Part shown: positions 1 through 8,586 of the stretch, one piece after another | Layout: each line of letters begins with the position of its first letter | Numbering within the stretch: position 1 is the first letter of the stretch | DNA from: Nitrobacter sp051912485 | Lineage (GTDB): Bacteria > Pseudomonadota > Alphaproteobacteria > Rhizobiales > Xanthobacteraceae | Direction of reading: 5' to 3' | Assembly: GCF_051912485.1 (NCBI RefSeq) | Contig: NZ_CP196822.1 | Span: forward strand, 1,364,001 to 1,428,000 | DNA: 64,000 nucleotides | Made by a program: the position numbers and the translations under genes | Notes under the pieces: model-generated | Seen by the model: the letters and a program-made list of their open reading frames with translations, nothing else | Database searches by the model: none | Told to the model about the DNA's origin: nothing

Positions 1-288
1 AAGTGTTTCTTCTCAGCTAAAGACCTTGATTTTGAGGCGTTCGCTCAAGCCATCGTGAACAGTTACAAGATATCAAGCCTAAACTGCAAAGAGACGTCCC
101 AGCCTCCTGTCAGGGCGTGCATTGGCCCCTCCCCAGACTGCCGACAGATACCCCAGCCACCAAGCAAAGTTTGCTCCGGCCCGATGCCCACGGGGGAATG
201 GCTGACTTTGGATAGCAACGCTTCGATTATCGAAGCCACGATGACCGTGGAACGCAGAGCAGCATCCCAGCGGCCTAAGTTTGATTGA
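1..288 (+). CDS. Possible 3' end of an unidentified gene (cut by window edge)
   Basis: The first forward frame is open from base 1 to a TGA at 286-288, about 95 codons. The first residues (CFFSAKDLDFEAFAQAIVNS) look protein-like; the remainder is rich in Pro, Ser and Cys and less convincing. I recognise no domain. It lies inside the element next to tRNA-Glu, so it could be cargo or decayed sequence. An internal GTG at 55 could also be a start. Confidence 0.3.
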   Translation, partial: KCFFSAKDLDFEAFAQAIVNSYKISSLNCKETSQPPVRACIGPSPDCRQIPQPPSKVCSGPMPTGEWLTLDSNASIIEATMTVERRAASQRPKFD

Positions 289-401
289 CGGTCACGTTGC
301 GACAGGCCTGCCATCAACGGCATAGCCACAAAGACTTAGCTCCACGCGTACACTCGGAGCACTGGTCGGGTCTTGATACTTGGAAAGATCATTGAGGAGC
401 G

Positions 402-479
402 ATGCGAGCCAAGATCAAGCGCGATGGTCAGTTCCAAGGCTTTGCCGATGACGGCCACTATCTTCGAAAAACAGGGTGA
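402..479 (+). CDS. Possible 25-aa leader peptide upstream of the polymerase-like gene
   Basis: An ATG at 402 follows a good ribosome binding site (GAGGAG, about 5 nt upstream) and opens a 25-codon frame beginning MRAKIKRDGQFQGF and ending at TGA 477-479. A GTG at 476 overlaps that stop and opens a second short frame ending at 568, five bases before the ATG at 573. The chain of overlapping short frames suggests translational coupling into the 573 gene, but no family is recognised and chance is possible. Confidence 0.3.
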   Translation: MRAKIKRDGQFQGFADDGHYLRKTG

Positions 480-572
480 TAGTTGCGCGAGCTATCAGGT
501 GGCCCGTTCCCCGTCCGTCAATGTTGAGCGATTATCCCGGTCACTTCGCGCACGGACTTCCGAGCTGAGACA

Positions 573-1871
573 ATGACGCGTCAACCTAGATCATCCTCTC
601 TCGCAATCTGGTTTGACCCCGAGTACCGATCGAACAGCGCTGATCTCACTGCGACCATCAAGGCGTTTGGCTCCTATCTAGAAGGGCAAGAGGCCGCCCT
701 CAAAATGCGGTCGAGGGCTCGAACTATCTCAGCGAAGCGAAGTTTCAGACTGGCCATCGAAGCCATCAGCTGCAATCTGATCCTCGCGGAGATGGCACAG
801 AGTTCTCCACATGTCGTAATGCCACTTGCTCACGACAGGATGTGGGGTGGCGGACGCTATGGCAATTCGGTCTACGGCCAACATTTCCTAGACATCGTCG
901 ACCTCCTGACACGGCTGAAGCTTATTCGGCAGGTTACGCGCGGATACCGCATCTCGCAGAAGCACAAAGCTCTTTCGCTCTATCAACCAACGAAGGCTCT
1001 ATTCAAACATCTGCCGCTTGACGGCCTGGACTGGCGCTCGTTCCGGCGTGAGCAGAGCAAGGAGCTGATCCTGCTCAAATCCGACAAGGACAAGGACGGA
1101 AAATCAAGTCCCATCGACTATCGCGACAGCAAGAACACACATATTTGGCGCGGCCAAGTGAAACGGATCAACAAGTGGCTTGCTGCTGCCGACATTCAGC
1201 TTCAGGGCCGTACGCGAATTCCAGACGTTGCAGATGACGGGGAAATCATAGCGCCCTTCCGGATGTCACTTCGGCGTATCTTCAACAATGGGAGTTGGAG
1301 AGAGGGCGGCCGACTGTTCGGCGGATTCTGGATGTCTATGAAGAAGGAGGACCGGCAGCATATCCGGATCGACGGCGAGTCCATCGCGGAGGTGGACTAC
1401 GATCAGCTCTATCCAACGCTGGCCTATGTGAGAGCCCGCGCGAAAATGCCCGACGGCGATTTCTATGACATATCTGGAGACGGATCATCGCGCGCCGGAT
1501 GGAAAAAGCTCGTCAACGCCATGTTGTTTGCGGAGAAGCGGCTCGGTAGTTGGCCTGATGAAACCAAAATGCAGTTCCCCGCTGGCCTCAAGCTTCGCGA
1601 TGCGCTCCGCATGATCGAGCAAAAGCACGCCCCCCTGATCCCGCTGTTCGGAACTGGTATCGGCTATGAGCTGATGAACATCGAAAGCGAGATGCTGATC
1701 GCGGTCATTAGCGGCCTCTTCAAAAATGGCATCGTCGCGCTGCCCCTGCATGATGCGGTGCTTGTCGGCCGATCCAACGCCACAGCCGCGCGGGACGCCA
1801 TGCAGTACGAATTTACCTACCGGACCCTGTCCCGCCGCGCGACCGTTTCAATTAAAATTATCCGCAATTGA
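573..1871 (+). CDS. Family-A DNA-polymerase-like protein of an integrated element
   Basis: This 432-aa protein has the spaced motifs of a family-A polymerase palm. A motif-A-like EVDYDQLYPTLAY has its Asp at residue 275, and a GDFYDISG stretch follows. A basic helix RAGWKKLVNAMLFAEKRL resembles motif B. PLHDAVLV with His393-Asp394 matches motif C (normally HDE). There is no 3'-5' exonuclease and the protein is about half the length of PolA; the first 250 residues match nothing I know. It lies about 620 bases from a tyrosine recombinase, so a role in replicating or repairing the element is a reasonable inference. Activity cannot be judged from motifs alone. Confidence 0.65.
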   Translation: MTRQPRSSSLAIWFDPEYRSNSADLTATIKAFGSYLEGQEAALKMRSRARTISAKRSFRLAIEAISCNLILAEMAQSSPHVVMPLAHDRMWGGGRYGNSVYGQHFLDIVDLLTRLKLIRQVTRGYRISQKHKALSLYQPTKALFKHLPLDGLDWRSFRREQSKELILLKSDKDKDGKSSPIDYRDSKNTHIWRGQVKRINKWLAAADIQLQGRTRIPDVADDGEIIAPFRMSLRRIFNNGSWREGGRLFGGFWMSMKKEDRQHIRIDGESIAEVDYDQLYPTLAYVRARAKMPDGDFYDISGDGSSRAGWKKLVNAMLFAEKRLGSWPDETKMQFPAGLKLRDALRMIEQKHAPLIPLFGTGIGYELMNIESEMLIAVISGLFKNGIVALPLHDAVLVGRSNATAARDAMQYEFTYRTLSRRATVSIKIIRN

Positions 1872-2492
1872 CGGGCATTTCCGCGCTTACGCCTCCGCTA
1901 AAGGGAGGTGGAGCTTAGGGGTGAAGAAGCTTAGAGCGTTGGCCTCTGGTTTGAGGATGATCGAGATCAGTCCCCATCCGCACTAAGGCGAACTCAGAGG
2001 CGGGGCTCGCTGCCACGGGCGCAACGATTCCCATGAAGAGTGACGTCGAGTCCTGCAACGGGCATAGTGAGTCACTGGCGCGTTTTACATGGTGGTGACC
2101 ATCCCCGCAGTCGGCCGAGCGGAACCGCCCTCAGTGAGTCTCCATGGCCGTTGCAGAGGAGTATTTCATTATGGCGGCATTTGGCGGTGCTCCTTACCGC
2201 TCCACTGAGCCTTCTATGTCCTTAAAGCAAAGGCTTGGCGCGAATGGCTTGAGCAAAGAGGATGTGGCCTATCCACCACCATCCCCGATGGCCATGAGCG
2301 GTCACTCCAGAGCGATGGCTTCAAGGCTGGGCTGAGGGGTATAGCCTCAAAGTGACCTAGTAGCGTGTCTCAGGCTACCGGACCAACTTCAAGCACCACC
2401 ATAGCGAACGGGCGACAGAGACATAAGGCGAGGGCATGAGGCTGGGGCTCAAGCCGTTACTTGAGGTCGATGGTGAGCGGTGGACAGCGAAC
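1872..2492. other. Intergenic region without a convincing gene
   Basis: About 620 bases separate the polymerase-like gene from the 3' end of the integrase gene. Short frames occur (for example from 2171 and 2437), but none has both a clear ribosome binding site and recognisable protein sequence. A frame around 2209-2353 reads plausibly (WREWLEQRGCGLSTTIPDGH) but has no start codon, so it may be a remnant of element cargo. Confidence 0.4.
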
Positions 2493-4325
2493 CTATGCCT
2501 TCGGCTGATGCCACACGAGGACTGTGATAGGATCGATAGGTGCAGCTAGGCGCGCCACGGCCTCAGCCAATGGTTTGATGGAGAACCCCGGTCCATACCC
2601 TCTGCCGACGCTTCCCTTGTTGGCATGGCCGGTGAGCGCATCGTGAAGTTCCTCATTGAGCAAGGCATCGCGCGTCATACGTTTGAAGGTGTGGCGGAAT
2701 GAATGGAACACCTTGGCTTCATCCGTGATGCCGCACCGCTTCCGTAGATAGGAGTTGATCCACTTCGACCACGCCGCTGAGCTTGGCCGCTTACCATTGG
2801 CCTTCACGTCGGGCCACAAGGCATCCTGAGGCTTGGCCCCGCGCTGGGTCAGCCATTCGCGATACCTCAAGATGCCGATACGCTCCAACTCGGGGTGAAC
2901 CGGCACGCACCTGATGGATGAGCGGGTCTTTGTGCTTCGGCCACCAGCCCGCCCGATGTCAAAGAACCAAATGCCACCGTCATCATCGTCCTTCGCGAGG
3001 TCGCATATCCGCAATTGCGCAATTTCGTTGAGCCGCATCCCGGTGAAGAGGGCGATGAGCGGAAACCAGAATGCAGCTTCTCCTCCACCGCCATCTGTGC
3101 GCCAGTTCTCCGCATAGACGGGTGACGTGAAGATGGCCGTGAGGTCCGGCTTTGAGAATATGGCCCTCGGATTTCTATCTGCATCATCGGCGGGCAGCTT
3201 GAGGTATTTGTCAAACGGATTGACGAACCCGGCGGCGTCATCAAGCAAGCCTTCCCTTTGTGCTTTAGAAACAACGGCCCCGATGAGCTGGATCATCTTG
3301 TTGAGGGTGGTCACGCCGCGCAACGGATATTCCGAGAGGTCGCGCTCAAGTAGCTTCGGCAAGGGGAGCTTCCGCAGTTTCGCGGGCAAACCCTTCGGGG
3401 CTTTCGCGATGGCATCCCGCCATTCCCGTGCCGTGGCCCGTGTGATGTCTGCAAGCCGCATGTCGCCATGGAGTTCGGTGAAATAGCGGGCCGCTTGCTC
3501 CACCTCTGTGATGGTGTTGTTTCCCGGCTTCTTTGCGCCGCGTGCCGAACCGCCTGCCTTCCACAGAGTGAGCGCCTCGGAAAACAAGGGACCCCGCGTT
3601 GTGGCCGCTTCAGGAGCGGGCGTCGGCACATCCTCACCGCGTTGGCGCTTCTCCATGTCGTCATAGGCACGGACGTGTGCCCGCAGGATCTCAAGGGCGG
3701 CTGCTTGAAACTCGGGAGATGACCGCTCGTGAGATGCGCCGCGCCGCTTTAGCTCAAGGGCCGTCTCCGCAGAGACAATCGTTGGGTCGCGCCGGGCATA
3801 TGCCGCGCGGTATTCATTCGCGAGGTCGGTGACCTCATTGCCGTAGACTTCCGCATGGTCCGGCTCCATGCCGAGCGTTGGCGAGTGCCGGACGGGCGTG
3901 AGGTCAGGCCAGTGCTCCGTGCGCTCCTTGAGGTCTTGCAGGAGTCGCCGGTCGTCGCCCTCAATCCGCTCCGCCTCATCACCTGCCAGCAACTGCCGAT
4001 AGACCGCCTCGCCAACCTCCCGAGGGTCAATCGAGGGGGAGGCCGATGACGTCGGCGGGGATTCCAACTTCTCCACCGCAGTCTCAGTGAGGTCGATCCA
4101 CCATGATGCCAGCCGGTGCGCCTTACGCTTGGCGTCCGGGCAGTCCTTTGTGTCGAGTGACTGCACGTATTCGCGTTTAAAGCACCCCGTCCTGGAATTG
4201 ATGAGGTCGAGGAATCGGTCACGCATGTGCGCCGGAGCAGCCTTGCCAGCCAATGCTTGCGGCATTCGCCTGCGAAACTCATAGACCCCCGAACGTCGTC
4301 GCTGGATGTAGCTCATCACCGCCAT
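2493..4325 (-). CDS. Tyrosine recombinase / site-specific integrase
   Basis: This 610-aa integrase catalyses insertion and excision of the element. The N-terminus (MSYIQRRRSGVYEFRRRMP) is the basic DUF6538-like segment typical of long alphaproteobacterial integrases. The C-terminal catalytic domain shows the Arg box GMRLNEIAQL (Arg about 431), the HSFRHT box (His about 541, Arg about 544), a TGH motif and a Tyr in GRGYG as the likely nucleophile. The 5' end lies 99 bases from the 3' end of tRNA-Glu, the usual arrangement for tRNA-targeting elements. An ATG three codons downstream (4316) is an alternative start. All catalytic residues appear present, so it is likely active. Confidence 0.92.
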   Translation of the reverse strand: MAVMSYIQRRRSGVYEFRRRMPQALAGKAAPAHMRDRFLDLINSRTGCFKREYVQSLDTKDCPDAKRKAHRLASWWIDLTETAVEKLESPPTSSASPSIDPREVGEAVYRQLLAGDEAERIEGDDRRLLQDLKERTEHWPDLTPVRHSPTLGMEPDHAEVYGNEVTDLANEYRAAYARRDPTIVSAETALELKRRGASHERSSPEFQAAALEILRAHVRAYDDMEKRQRGEDVPTPAPEAATTRGPLFSEALTLWKAGGSARGAKKPGNNTITEVEQAARYFTELHGDMRLADITRATAREWRDAIAKAPKGLPAKLRKLPLPKLLERDLSEYPLRGVTTLNKMIQLIGAVVSKAQREGLLDDAAGFVNPFDKYLKLPADDADRNPRAIFSKPDLTAIFTSPVYAENWRTDGGGGEAAFWFPLIALFTGMRLNEIAQLRICDLAKDDDDGGIWFFDIGRAGGRSTKTRSSIRCVPVHPELERIGILRYREWLTQRGAKPQDALWPDVKANGKRPSSAAWSKWINSYLRKRCGITDEAKVFHSFRHTFKRMTRDALLNEELHDALTGHANKGSVGRGYGPGFSIKPLAEAVARLAAPIDPITVLVWHQPKA

Positions 4326-4424
4326 CGTGTACCACCCTTGTGGACTACGTTTGTGTAGCAGGGCGGCTTCTCTAAGCTTATGATTACCTAGAGTTTTCAG
4401 CTTTTCAATGGCTTGATGGGTAGC

Positions 4425-4499
4425 TGGCGCTCCCTAGCGGAATCGAACCGCTCTCTCCACCGTGAAAGGGTGGCGTCCTAACCGATAGACGAAGGGAGC
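4425..4499 (-). tRNA. tRNA-Glu (anticodon TTC)
   Basis: On the minus strand a full cloverleaf can be read: acceptor GCTCCCT pairs with AGGGAGC, the anticodon loop CTTTCAC carries TTC, the T-arm is GGTTCGATTCC, and an encoded CCA occupies 4425-4427. The integrase gene starts just past the 3' end, so this tRNA 3' end is the likely attachment site. No second copy of the tRNA 3' end is visible in bases 1-4424, so the far att site must lie left of the window. Confidence 0.95.
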
Positions 4500-4765
4500 T
4501 GAACTTCTCAGCGACGAAGAGTGCTGTCGTTTCAGTCTCAAATCCGCTGCGATACTGCCGTTAAATCAGGCGTTTCCGGGCGGCGGTGAACCGGACCGGC
4601 AGCAGCGGCGAAACGTATAGTGGCGTTTGACCGGAGGGGCAAGCATTCTCCCCGAAAGATGCCGAAAGTGGTGCGGGGTCTCTTCTTGGCCGAATCTTGG
4701 CCGAAAAAGCGATGCAGAAGAAACCTCCCGCAGGCCGAGGCGGCATCTCCGATGGAGCATCCGAC

Positions 4766-5014
4766 ATGATATGGCGATCGTTGCATGGAGCGCTCGTGGT
4801 GCTGTCTGTCGCCGGCTTGCCCGCGTGGGCGCAGACGCGCGGCTCGCATATCCATGATCGCGATATCAAGACCGAGCAGCGGACCGAGAAGGCGGGGCCG
4901 TCCGCGCGAAAATCCTGTCCGGAATACGGACCCGGCTTTGTCAGGGTCGAGGGCTCGTCGAGTTGCGTGCGGATCGGCGGCGGCATCGGCGTTGATGCCG
5001 GCACCGGACGTTGA
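4766..5014 (+). CDS. Small secreted protein with porin-N-terminus-like motif
   Basis: This 82-aa protein begins with a signal peptide (MIWRSLHGALVVLSVAG, likely cleaved after PAWAQ). The mature part ends with CPEYGPGFVRVEGSSSCVRI followed by GGGIGVDAGTGR. That resembles the start of alphaproteobacterial porins (CxxYGxGFxxxxGxxxCxKIGG) but without the beta-barrel that should follow. It may be a stand-alone exported protein or a porin remnant. The frame is open upstream to an ATG at 4697, but the signal peptide favours 4766. Confidence 0.6.
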   Translation: MIWRSLHGALVVLSVAGLPAWAQTRGSHIHDRDIKTEQRTEKAGPSARKSCPEYGPGFVRVEGSSSCVRIGGGIGVDAGTGR

Positions 5015-5095
5015 TGCGCGCGCGTCAATGGCGACGCGCGTTCATAAATGACATCGGTGGACGATTTTTGTGATCGGCCCTAGCAATCGCGAATA

Positions 5096-5126
5096 CAAAA
5101 AAGGCCTCGCCGAAGCGAGGCCTTCG
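5096..5126 (-). terminator. Rho-independent terminator
   Basis: AAGGCCTCGC and GCGAGGCCTT form a perfect stem around a 4-base loop. On the minus strand the stem is followed by a run of T. It lies about 20 bases after the stop of the 26-aa membrane peptide gene and fits as its terminator. Confidence 0.8.
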
Positions 5127-5145
5127 TTGACGCTCGATGTGAGCA

Positions 5146-5226
5146 TCAATGACCGAAGAACAGCCACAGAAGAATAATCACCGGTATCGGCACGCCAAGC
5201 AGCCATAGCAGGAGTCCACGTCCCAT
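5146..5226 (-). CDS. 26-aa hydrophobic membrane peptide
   Basis: ATG at 5224-5226 is preceded by a strong ribosome binding site (GAGGAGACGAGG directly upstream) and followed by a frame for MGRGLLLWLLGVPIPVIILL plus WLFFGH. The peptide is essentially one transmembrane segment with a central PIP kink and a short His-containing tail. Its own terminator follows. I recall similar tiny peptides (GRGLLLWLLGxPIPxII) in proteobacteria, without an assigned function. The tight RBS-gene-terminator unit argues strongly that it is a real single-gene transcript. Confidence 0.72.
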   Translation of the reverse strand: MGRGLLLWLLGVPIPVIILLWLFFGH

Positions 5227-5425
5227 CCTCGTCTCCTCGAATGTCAATGTTCGCAGGGAAAACGCGGCTCGGGCGGGATCGTTCCAATGTCTCGAGGCTT
5301 TGGGAGACAGGCAGCGATTGCCTGCTCGCAGAAGAGCGAGTGATGTTGTGCGCTGGCCTCGCGCTCGGCATTGTCGTCGTCGCGGCGCGCAGGCGTGATG
5401 CGGCCAGCGACGTCCTTCAAAGCTC

Positions 5426-5875
5426 TCACCAATGACCTGTGTTCGGCATCGTGCTCCACGGTTCGGCCGGCGGTCGGGCATCGCCCTTTTGCAACAGCTC
5501 GATCGAGTGCAGGTCCGGCGAGCGGACGAACGCCATCTGGCCGTCGCGTGGCGGGCGATTGATTGTGATTCCGAGCTTCATCAATCGCTCGCAGGTCGCA
5601 TAAATATCGTCGACCTCGTAGGCAAGGTGGCCGAAATAGCGGTCCTCGCCGTATGCCTCCTCGTCCCAGTTGTAGGTCAATTCGATCAGCGGCGCGCCGC
5701 GGCCGCTTGATTTCTTGACGAGGTCCTCGTCTTCGGGCGCGCACAAGAACACCAGCGTGAACTTCGCCTTGTCGTTGTCGACGCGACGGACTTCCTTCAG
5801 TCCCAGAGCATCCACGTAAAACTTCAGCGCGGTTTCGAGATTGCGCACGCGCAGCATGGTGTGAAGGTAACGCAT
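5426..5875 (-). CDS. gloA: Lactoylglutathione lyase (glyoxalase I family)
   Basis: This 149-aa protein of the VOC superfamily would isomerise the methylglyoxal-glutathione hemithioacetal to S-lactoylglutathione in the cytoplasm. It shows both beta-alpha-beta repeats and the four metal ligands: His in RYLHTMLRV near the N-terminus, Glu in IELTYNW, His in FGHLAYEV and Glu in SIELLQK. I chose the ATG at 5873-5875 (MRYLHTML) because it matches the usual GloA start and follows a purine-rich site; the open frame extends 18 codons upstream. Confidence 0.92.
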   Translation of the reverse strand: MRYLHTMLRVRNLETALKFYVDALGLKEVRRVDNDKAKFTLVFLCAPEDEDLVKKSSGRGAPLIELTYNWDEEAYGEDRYFGHLAYEVDDIYATCERLMKLGITINRPPRDGQMAFVRSPDLHSIELLQKGDARPPAEPWSTMPNTGHW

Positions 5876-6190
5876 GTCCTTGGTCTCCCTGCGGAGAGAT
5901 GATTTGATTTGGACGAGCGGTGTCTGCAATCCCGACAGATCCGCTTGTTGGGCGCGAGCATCGGCTCCCTGTCACTTGATAACAACAAAATCCGTGCAAG
6001 AGCACTGGCAGGATGGTTTTTTTGCGCCGAGAGCGATTTAGACTTCTGATTTCTGGCCGGTGGCTGCTCTGGTTCCCAGGAATGGCTAAAAAATCACGAC
6101 GATTAAACCCGGCCGCTTCCCCTGCAACCAAACGACGTCAACCGCGTTATCGCGTTTTCCGTTTCCGGTGCTTCGAGAGAGGACAGGGAT

Positions 6191-6550
6191 ATGAAAAAGA
6201 CAGCCATCATGATTGCGACCGTGGCGGCAATCGGTAGCGCTGTTGTGCCGGCGCCAGCTCAGGCCCATCGAATCGGGCCCGGTCTTGGCTTCGGTCTCGC
6301 TATCGGCGCGCTGGCCGCGGGTGCCGCGGCGAGTTCATACTATTATGGACCCTACGGTTACTACGGTGGCTATTACGGACCGCGCTATGCCCGGCCGTAT
6401 TATGGGCCGGCTTACTACGGCGGGTGGTCTCCGGCCTATTATGGTGGGCCTGCCTACTATGGCGCGTCTCCGGTCTACTATGGCCGATCTTATGGCTATT
6501 ACAGAGGCCCATACCGGCACTGGTATCGCCGCCATTGGCATCACTGGTGA
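6191..6550 (+). CDS. Secreted Gly/Tyr-rich repeat protein
   Basis: This 119-aa protein has a clear signal peptide (MKKTAIMIATVAAIGSAVVP, cleavage likely after APAQA). The mature part is low-complexity, with many YYG, YYGPxYY and GGPAYYG units, and ends in a His/Trp/Arg-rich tail. A ribosome binding site (GAGAGGACAGGGAT) precedes the ATG. Such proteins are common in Bradyrhizobiaceae as exported or surface-associated proteins of unknown function. Confidence 0.8.
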   Translation: MKKTAIMIATVAAIGSAVVPAPAQAHRIGPGLGFGLAIGALAAGAAASSYYYGPYGYYGGYYGPRYARPYYGPAYYGGWSPAYYGGPAYYGASPVYYGRSYGYYRGPYRHWYRRHWHHW

Positions 6551-6602
6551 TCTGACAGCAGGACATCCCGGAGAGACTAATGCCCTCGGGAATGGATTGA
6601 AA

Positions 6603-6809
6603 TCATTTAGGTGTGTCGCCGGCGTCCGTCCGCGGCAACCCATCGAGTGCTGTGCCTATTCGTGCGCGAACGGATTGATAGTATTCCTCCCGTTCCTGTT
6701 GGAGCTTCGCTTGGTGCTCCTTGAAATTCGCTACGCGCCGCGCGATGTCGGCTCGCTCTGATCCCGGCTTCACTTCCGGGTGCGTCTGGGTTTTCTGTTT
6801 GTGCGGCAT
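6603..6809 (-). CDS. Small hydrophilic conserved-looking protein
   Basis: This 68-aa frame (MPHKQKTQTHPEVKPGSERA onward) is strongly charged, with a probable helix over RRVANFKEHQAKLQQEREEY. Its balanced helix-forming composition suggests real coding rather than a shadow, and no better frame overlaps it. It is convergent with the secreted protein gene at 6191. No function can be assigned. Confidence 0.55.
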   Translation of the reverse strand: MPHKQKTQTHPEVKPGSERADIARRVANFKEHQAKLQQEREEYYQSVRARIGTALDGLPRTDAGDTPK

Positions 6810-7257
6810 TGCGCTCTCTCCTCAGGCATTTGCGCCTTAATCTGGAATGATTTCAACAATGAGGACGGCGCGTATCAATCGAACGTATTTGCGGAGGAGC
6901 TGGTCGCGCCTACAATGCACGATACATCTTAGGCGGTGCCCCTCCAGCTTCCGCGATCATGGTCAGAAAATGCGGCGCAAAGGTGCTGATCCTCACGAGG
7001 AGCCATCGGACGGCTGGATTTTTCCGTCCTGCATGACATCGACGACACATAAATAGTTAATCGGGGTGGGGACGAAATTGATTCGCTCATGTGCAAGGCT
7101 GTTCATAGGTCGCGGTCAATTTATTTTTTGTCTTGCGACACCAACGAGAGTGTTATCTTTTGATTCATAAGATTCGCGCGGCTATATACGTTTGTGAATA
7201 ACGGTGTTACGCAGACGGTAGTCGTAGTGTCGTAGTAAATGTGTGGGGTCCTGAGTC
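6810..7257. other. Intergenic region upstream of the cold-shock gene
   Basis: About 450 bases with no convincing gene. The last 180 bases are AT-richer (for example around 7115-7160) than the surroundings and probably hold the promoter and a long 5' leader for the cold-shock-domain gene at 7258. Long leaders are common for this family, but no specific motif was identified. Confidence 0.4.
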
Positions 7258-7911
7258 ATGGGGTCTGACGGATTTGAATCCAGGAAGTTTGGAGGTCCGG
7301 CGGTGAGCGATCACCTTGGGACGAAGGACTTTTCTGGAACGACGGATCGAGAGTCGGGGGTCGGTCCGTTTACGGGGCTTGGAGAGTCCCCCGCGAACAT
7401 CGTTGAGATCAGCGGCGTCATCAAATGGTTTGACGCTTCAAAGGGCTACGGTTTCATCATCCCCGATAACGGGTGGCCGGACGTGCTCTTGCATGTCACC
7501 GTGCTTCGTCGCGACGGCTACCAGACGGCTTATGAGGGATCCCGTCTGGTATGCGAATGCGTGCAGCGAGCGAAGGGCTATCAGGCGTTCCGGATCACGT
7601 CCATGGACGAGTCCACGGCAACTCACCCGGCGCAGATGCTGCCGCCACGGACCCATGTCAGCGTAACGCCGACCAGTGGTCTGGAGCGGGCGCAGGTGAA
7701 ATGGTTCAACCGGTTGCGCGGTTTCGGGTTCCTGACGTGCGGCGAGGGGACGCCGGATATTTTCGTCCACATGGAAACGCTACGGCGCTTCGGCATGACG
7801 GAGCTTCGACCGGGACAGTTCGTTCTGGTTCGGTTTGGGCCGGGCTCCAAGGGCATGATGGCGGCGGAAATTCAACCGGAAGCCGGCGCCCCTGGTCTGT
7901 TCTCTCACTGA
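7258..7911 (+). CDS. Tandem cold-shock-domain protein
   Basis: This 217-aa protein contains two cold-shock (OB-fold) domains. The first begins about residue 48 with GVIKWFDASKGYGFIIPDN, the second about residue 142 with QVKWFNRLRGFGFLTCGEG followed by DIFVHMETLRR. Both keep the aromatic RNP1-like core (K-G-[YF]-G-F) and an RNP2-like segment (VLLHV, IFVHM). Alphaproteobacterial proteins of this tandem type are thought to bind RNA or single-stranded DNA. The N-terminal 40 residues are polar and unlike the domain, so a later start is possible. Confidence 0.88.
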   Translation: MGSDGFESRKFGGPAVSDHLGTKDFSGTTDRESGVGPFTGLGESPANIVEISGVIKWFDASKGYGFIIPDNGWPDVLLHVTVLRRDGYQTAYEGSRLVCECVQRAKGYQAFRITSMDESTATHPAQMLPPRTHVSVTPTSGLERAQVKWFNRLRGFGFLTCGEGTPDIFVHMETLRRFGMTELRPGQFVLVRFGPGSKGMMAAEIQPEAGAPGLFSH

Positions 7912-8086
7912 TCGCACGAACGGGCCGGGGCCGAGGGCCCCTCACCGGATTTGACCGCTGAGGCCATGTCTTCCGGAGATCGTGTTTTGCGGCTGTGGAG
8001 ATCGGCCGCTATGGGTCGTGGTCGCCGGCCGATACGTGCCGTTTCCGGCGGTCGCGCACGATTCTCCGTCCTGACAAGGTTGTCCG

Positions 8087-8578
8087 ATGATGCGAATGCG
8101 GAAGGTCGGTCTTGAGTGGCTGCGTGCCGGTTTATGCATTGCGCTGCTTTCGTGGATCGGCGTGGCTGCGCCGGGTAGTGCCGGTGTCCGCGCGGCCGAA
8201 TTCCAGCCGCTGGAAATCGGGACTCGAGCCGGCGTGCGGATGTTCTCGGTCGAGATGGCGGCAACCGAGGAGGAAAAAACCAAGGGGCTGATGTATCGGA
8301 AGCATCTGCCGGACGGGCAGGGCATGTTGTTCGATTTTTCTCCGGCCCAGCAGGTGTCGATGTGGATGAAGAACACCTACATCTCGCTCGACATGATTTT
8401 TATCGGCCCCGACGGCCGCATTCTCCGGATTGCCGAGAACACCGAGCCGCTCTCGACCCGGATCATTTCCTCAGGTGGTCTGGCCAAAGGTGTGCTCGAG
8501 GTGATCGCGGGGACCGCGAAAAAGTATGGCATCGCACCGGGCGATCGGGTCTCGCACCCCCTCTTCAACGGCCATTGA
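8087..8578 (+). CDS. DUF192 family exported protein
   Basis: This 163-aa protein has an N-terminal hydrophobic export signal (LCIALLSWIGVAAPG) followed by a complete DUF192 domain. Typical stretches are EEKTKGLMYRKHLPDGQGML, MWMKNTYISLDMIFI and GVLEVIAGTAKKYGI. The family's function is unknown; members are usually periplasmic. Upstream lies the cold-shock gene on the same strand, about 175 bases away, so it probably has its own promoter. A degenerate dispersed repeat follows its stop codon. Confidence 0.88.
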   Translation: MMRMRKVGLEWLRAGLCIALLSWIGVAAPGSAGVRAAEFQPLEIGTRAGVRMFSVEMAATEEEKTKGLMYRKHLPDGQGMLFDFSPAQQVSMWMKNTYISLDMIFIGPDGRILRIAENTEPLSTRIISSGGLAKGVLEVIAGTAKKYGIAPGDRVSHPLFNGH

Positions 8579-8586
8579 GAGCCATT

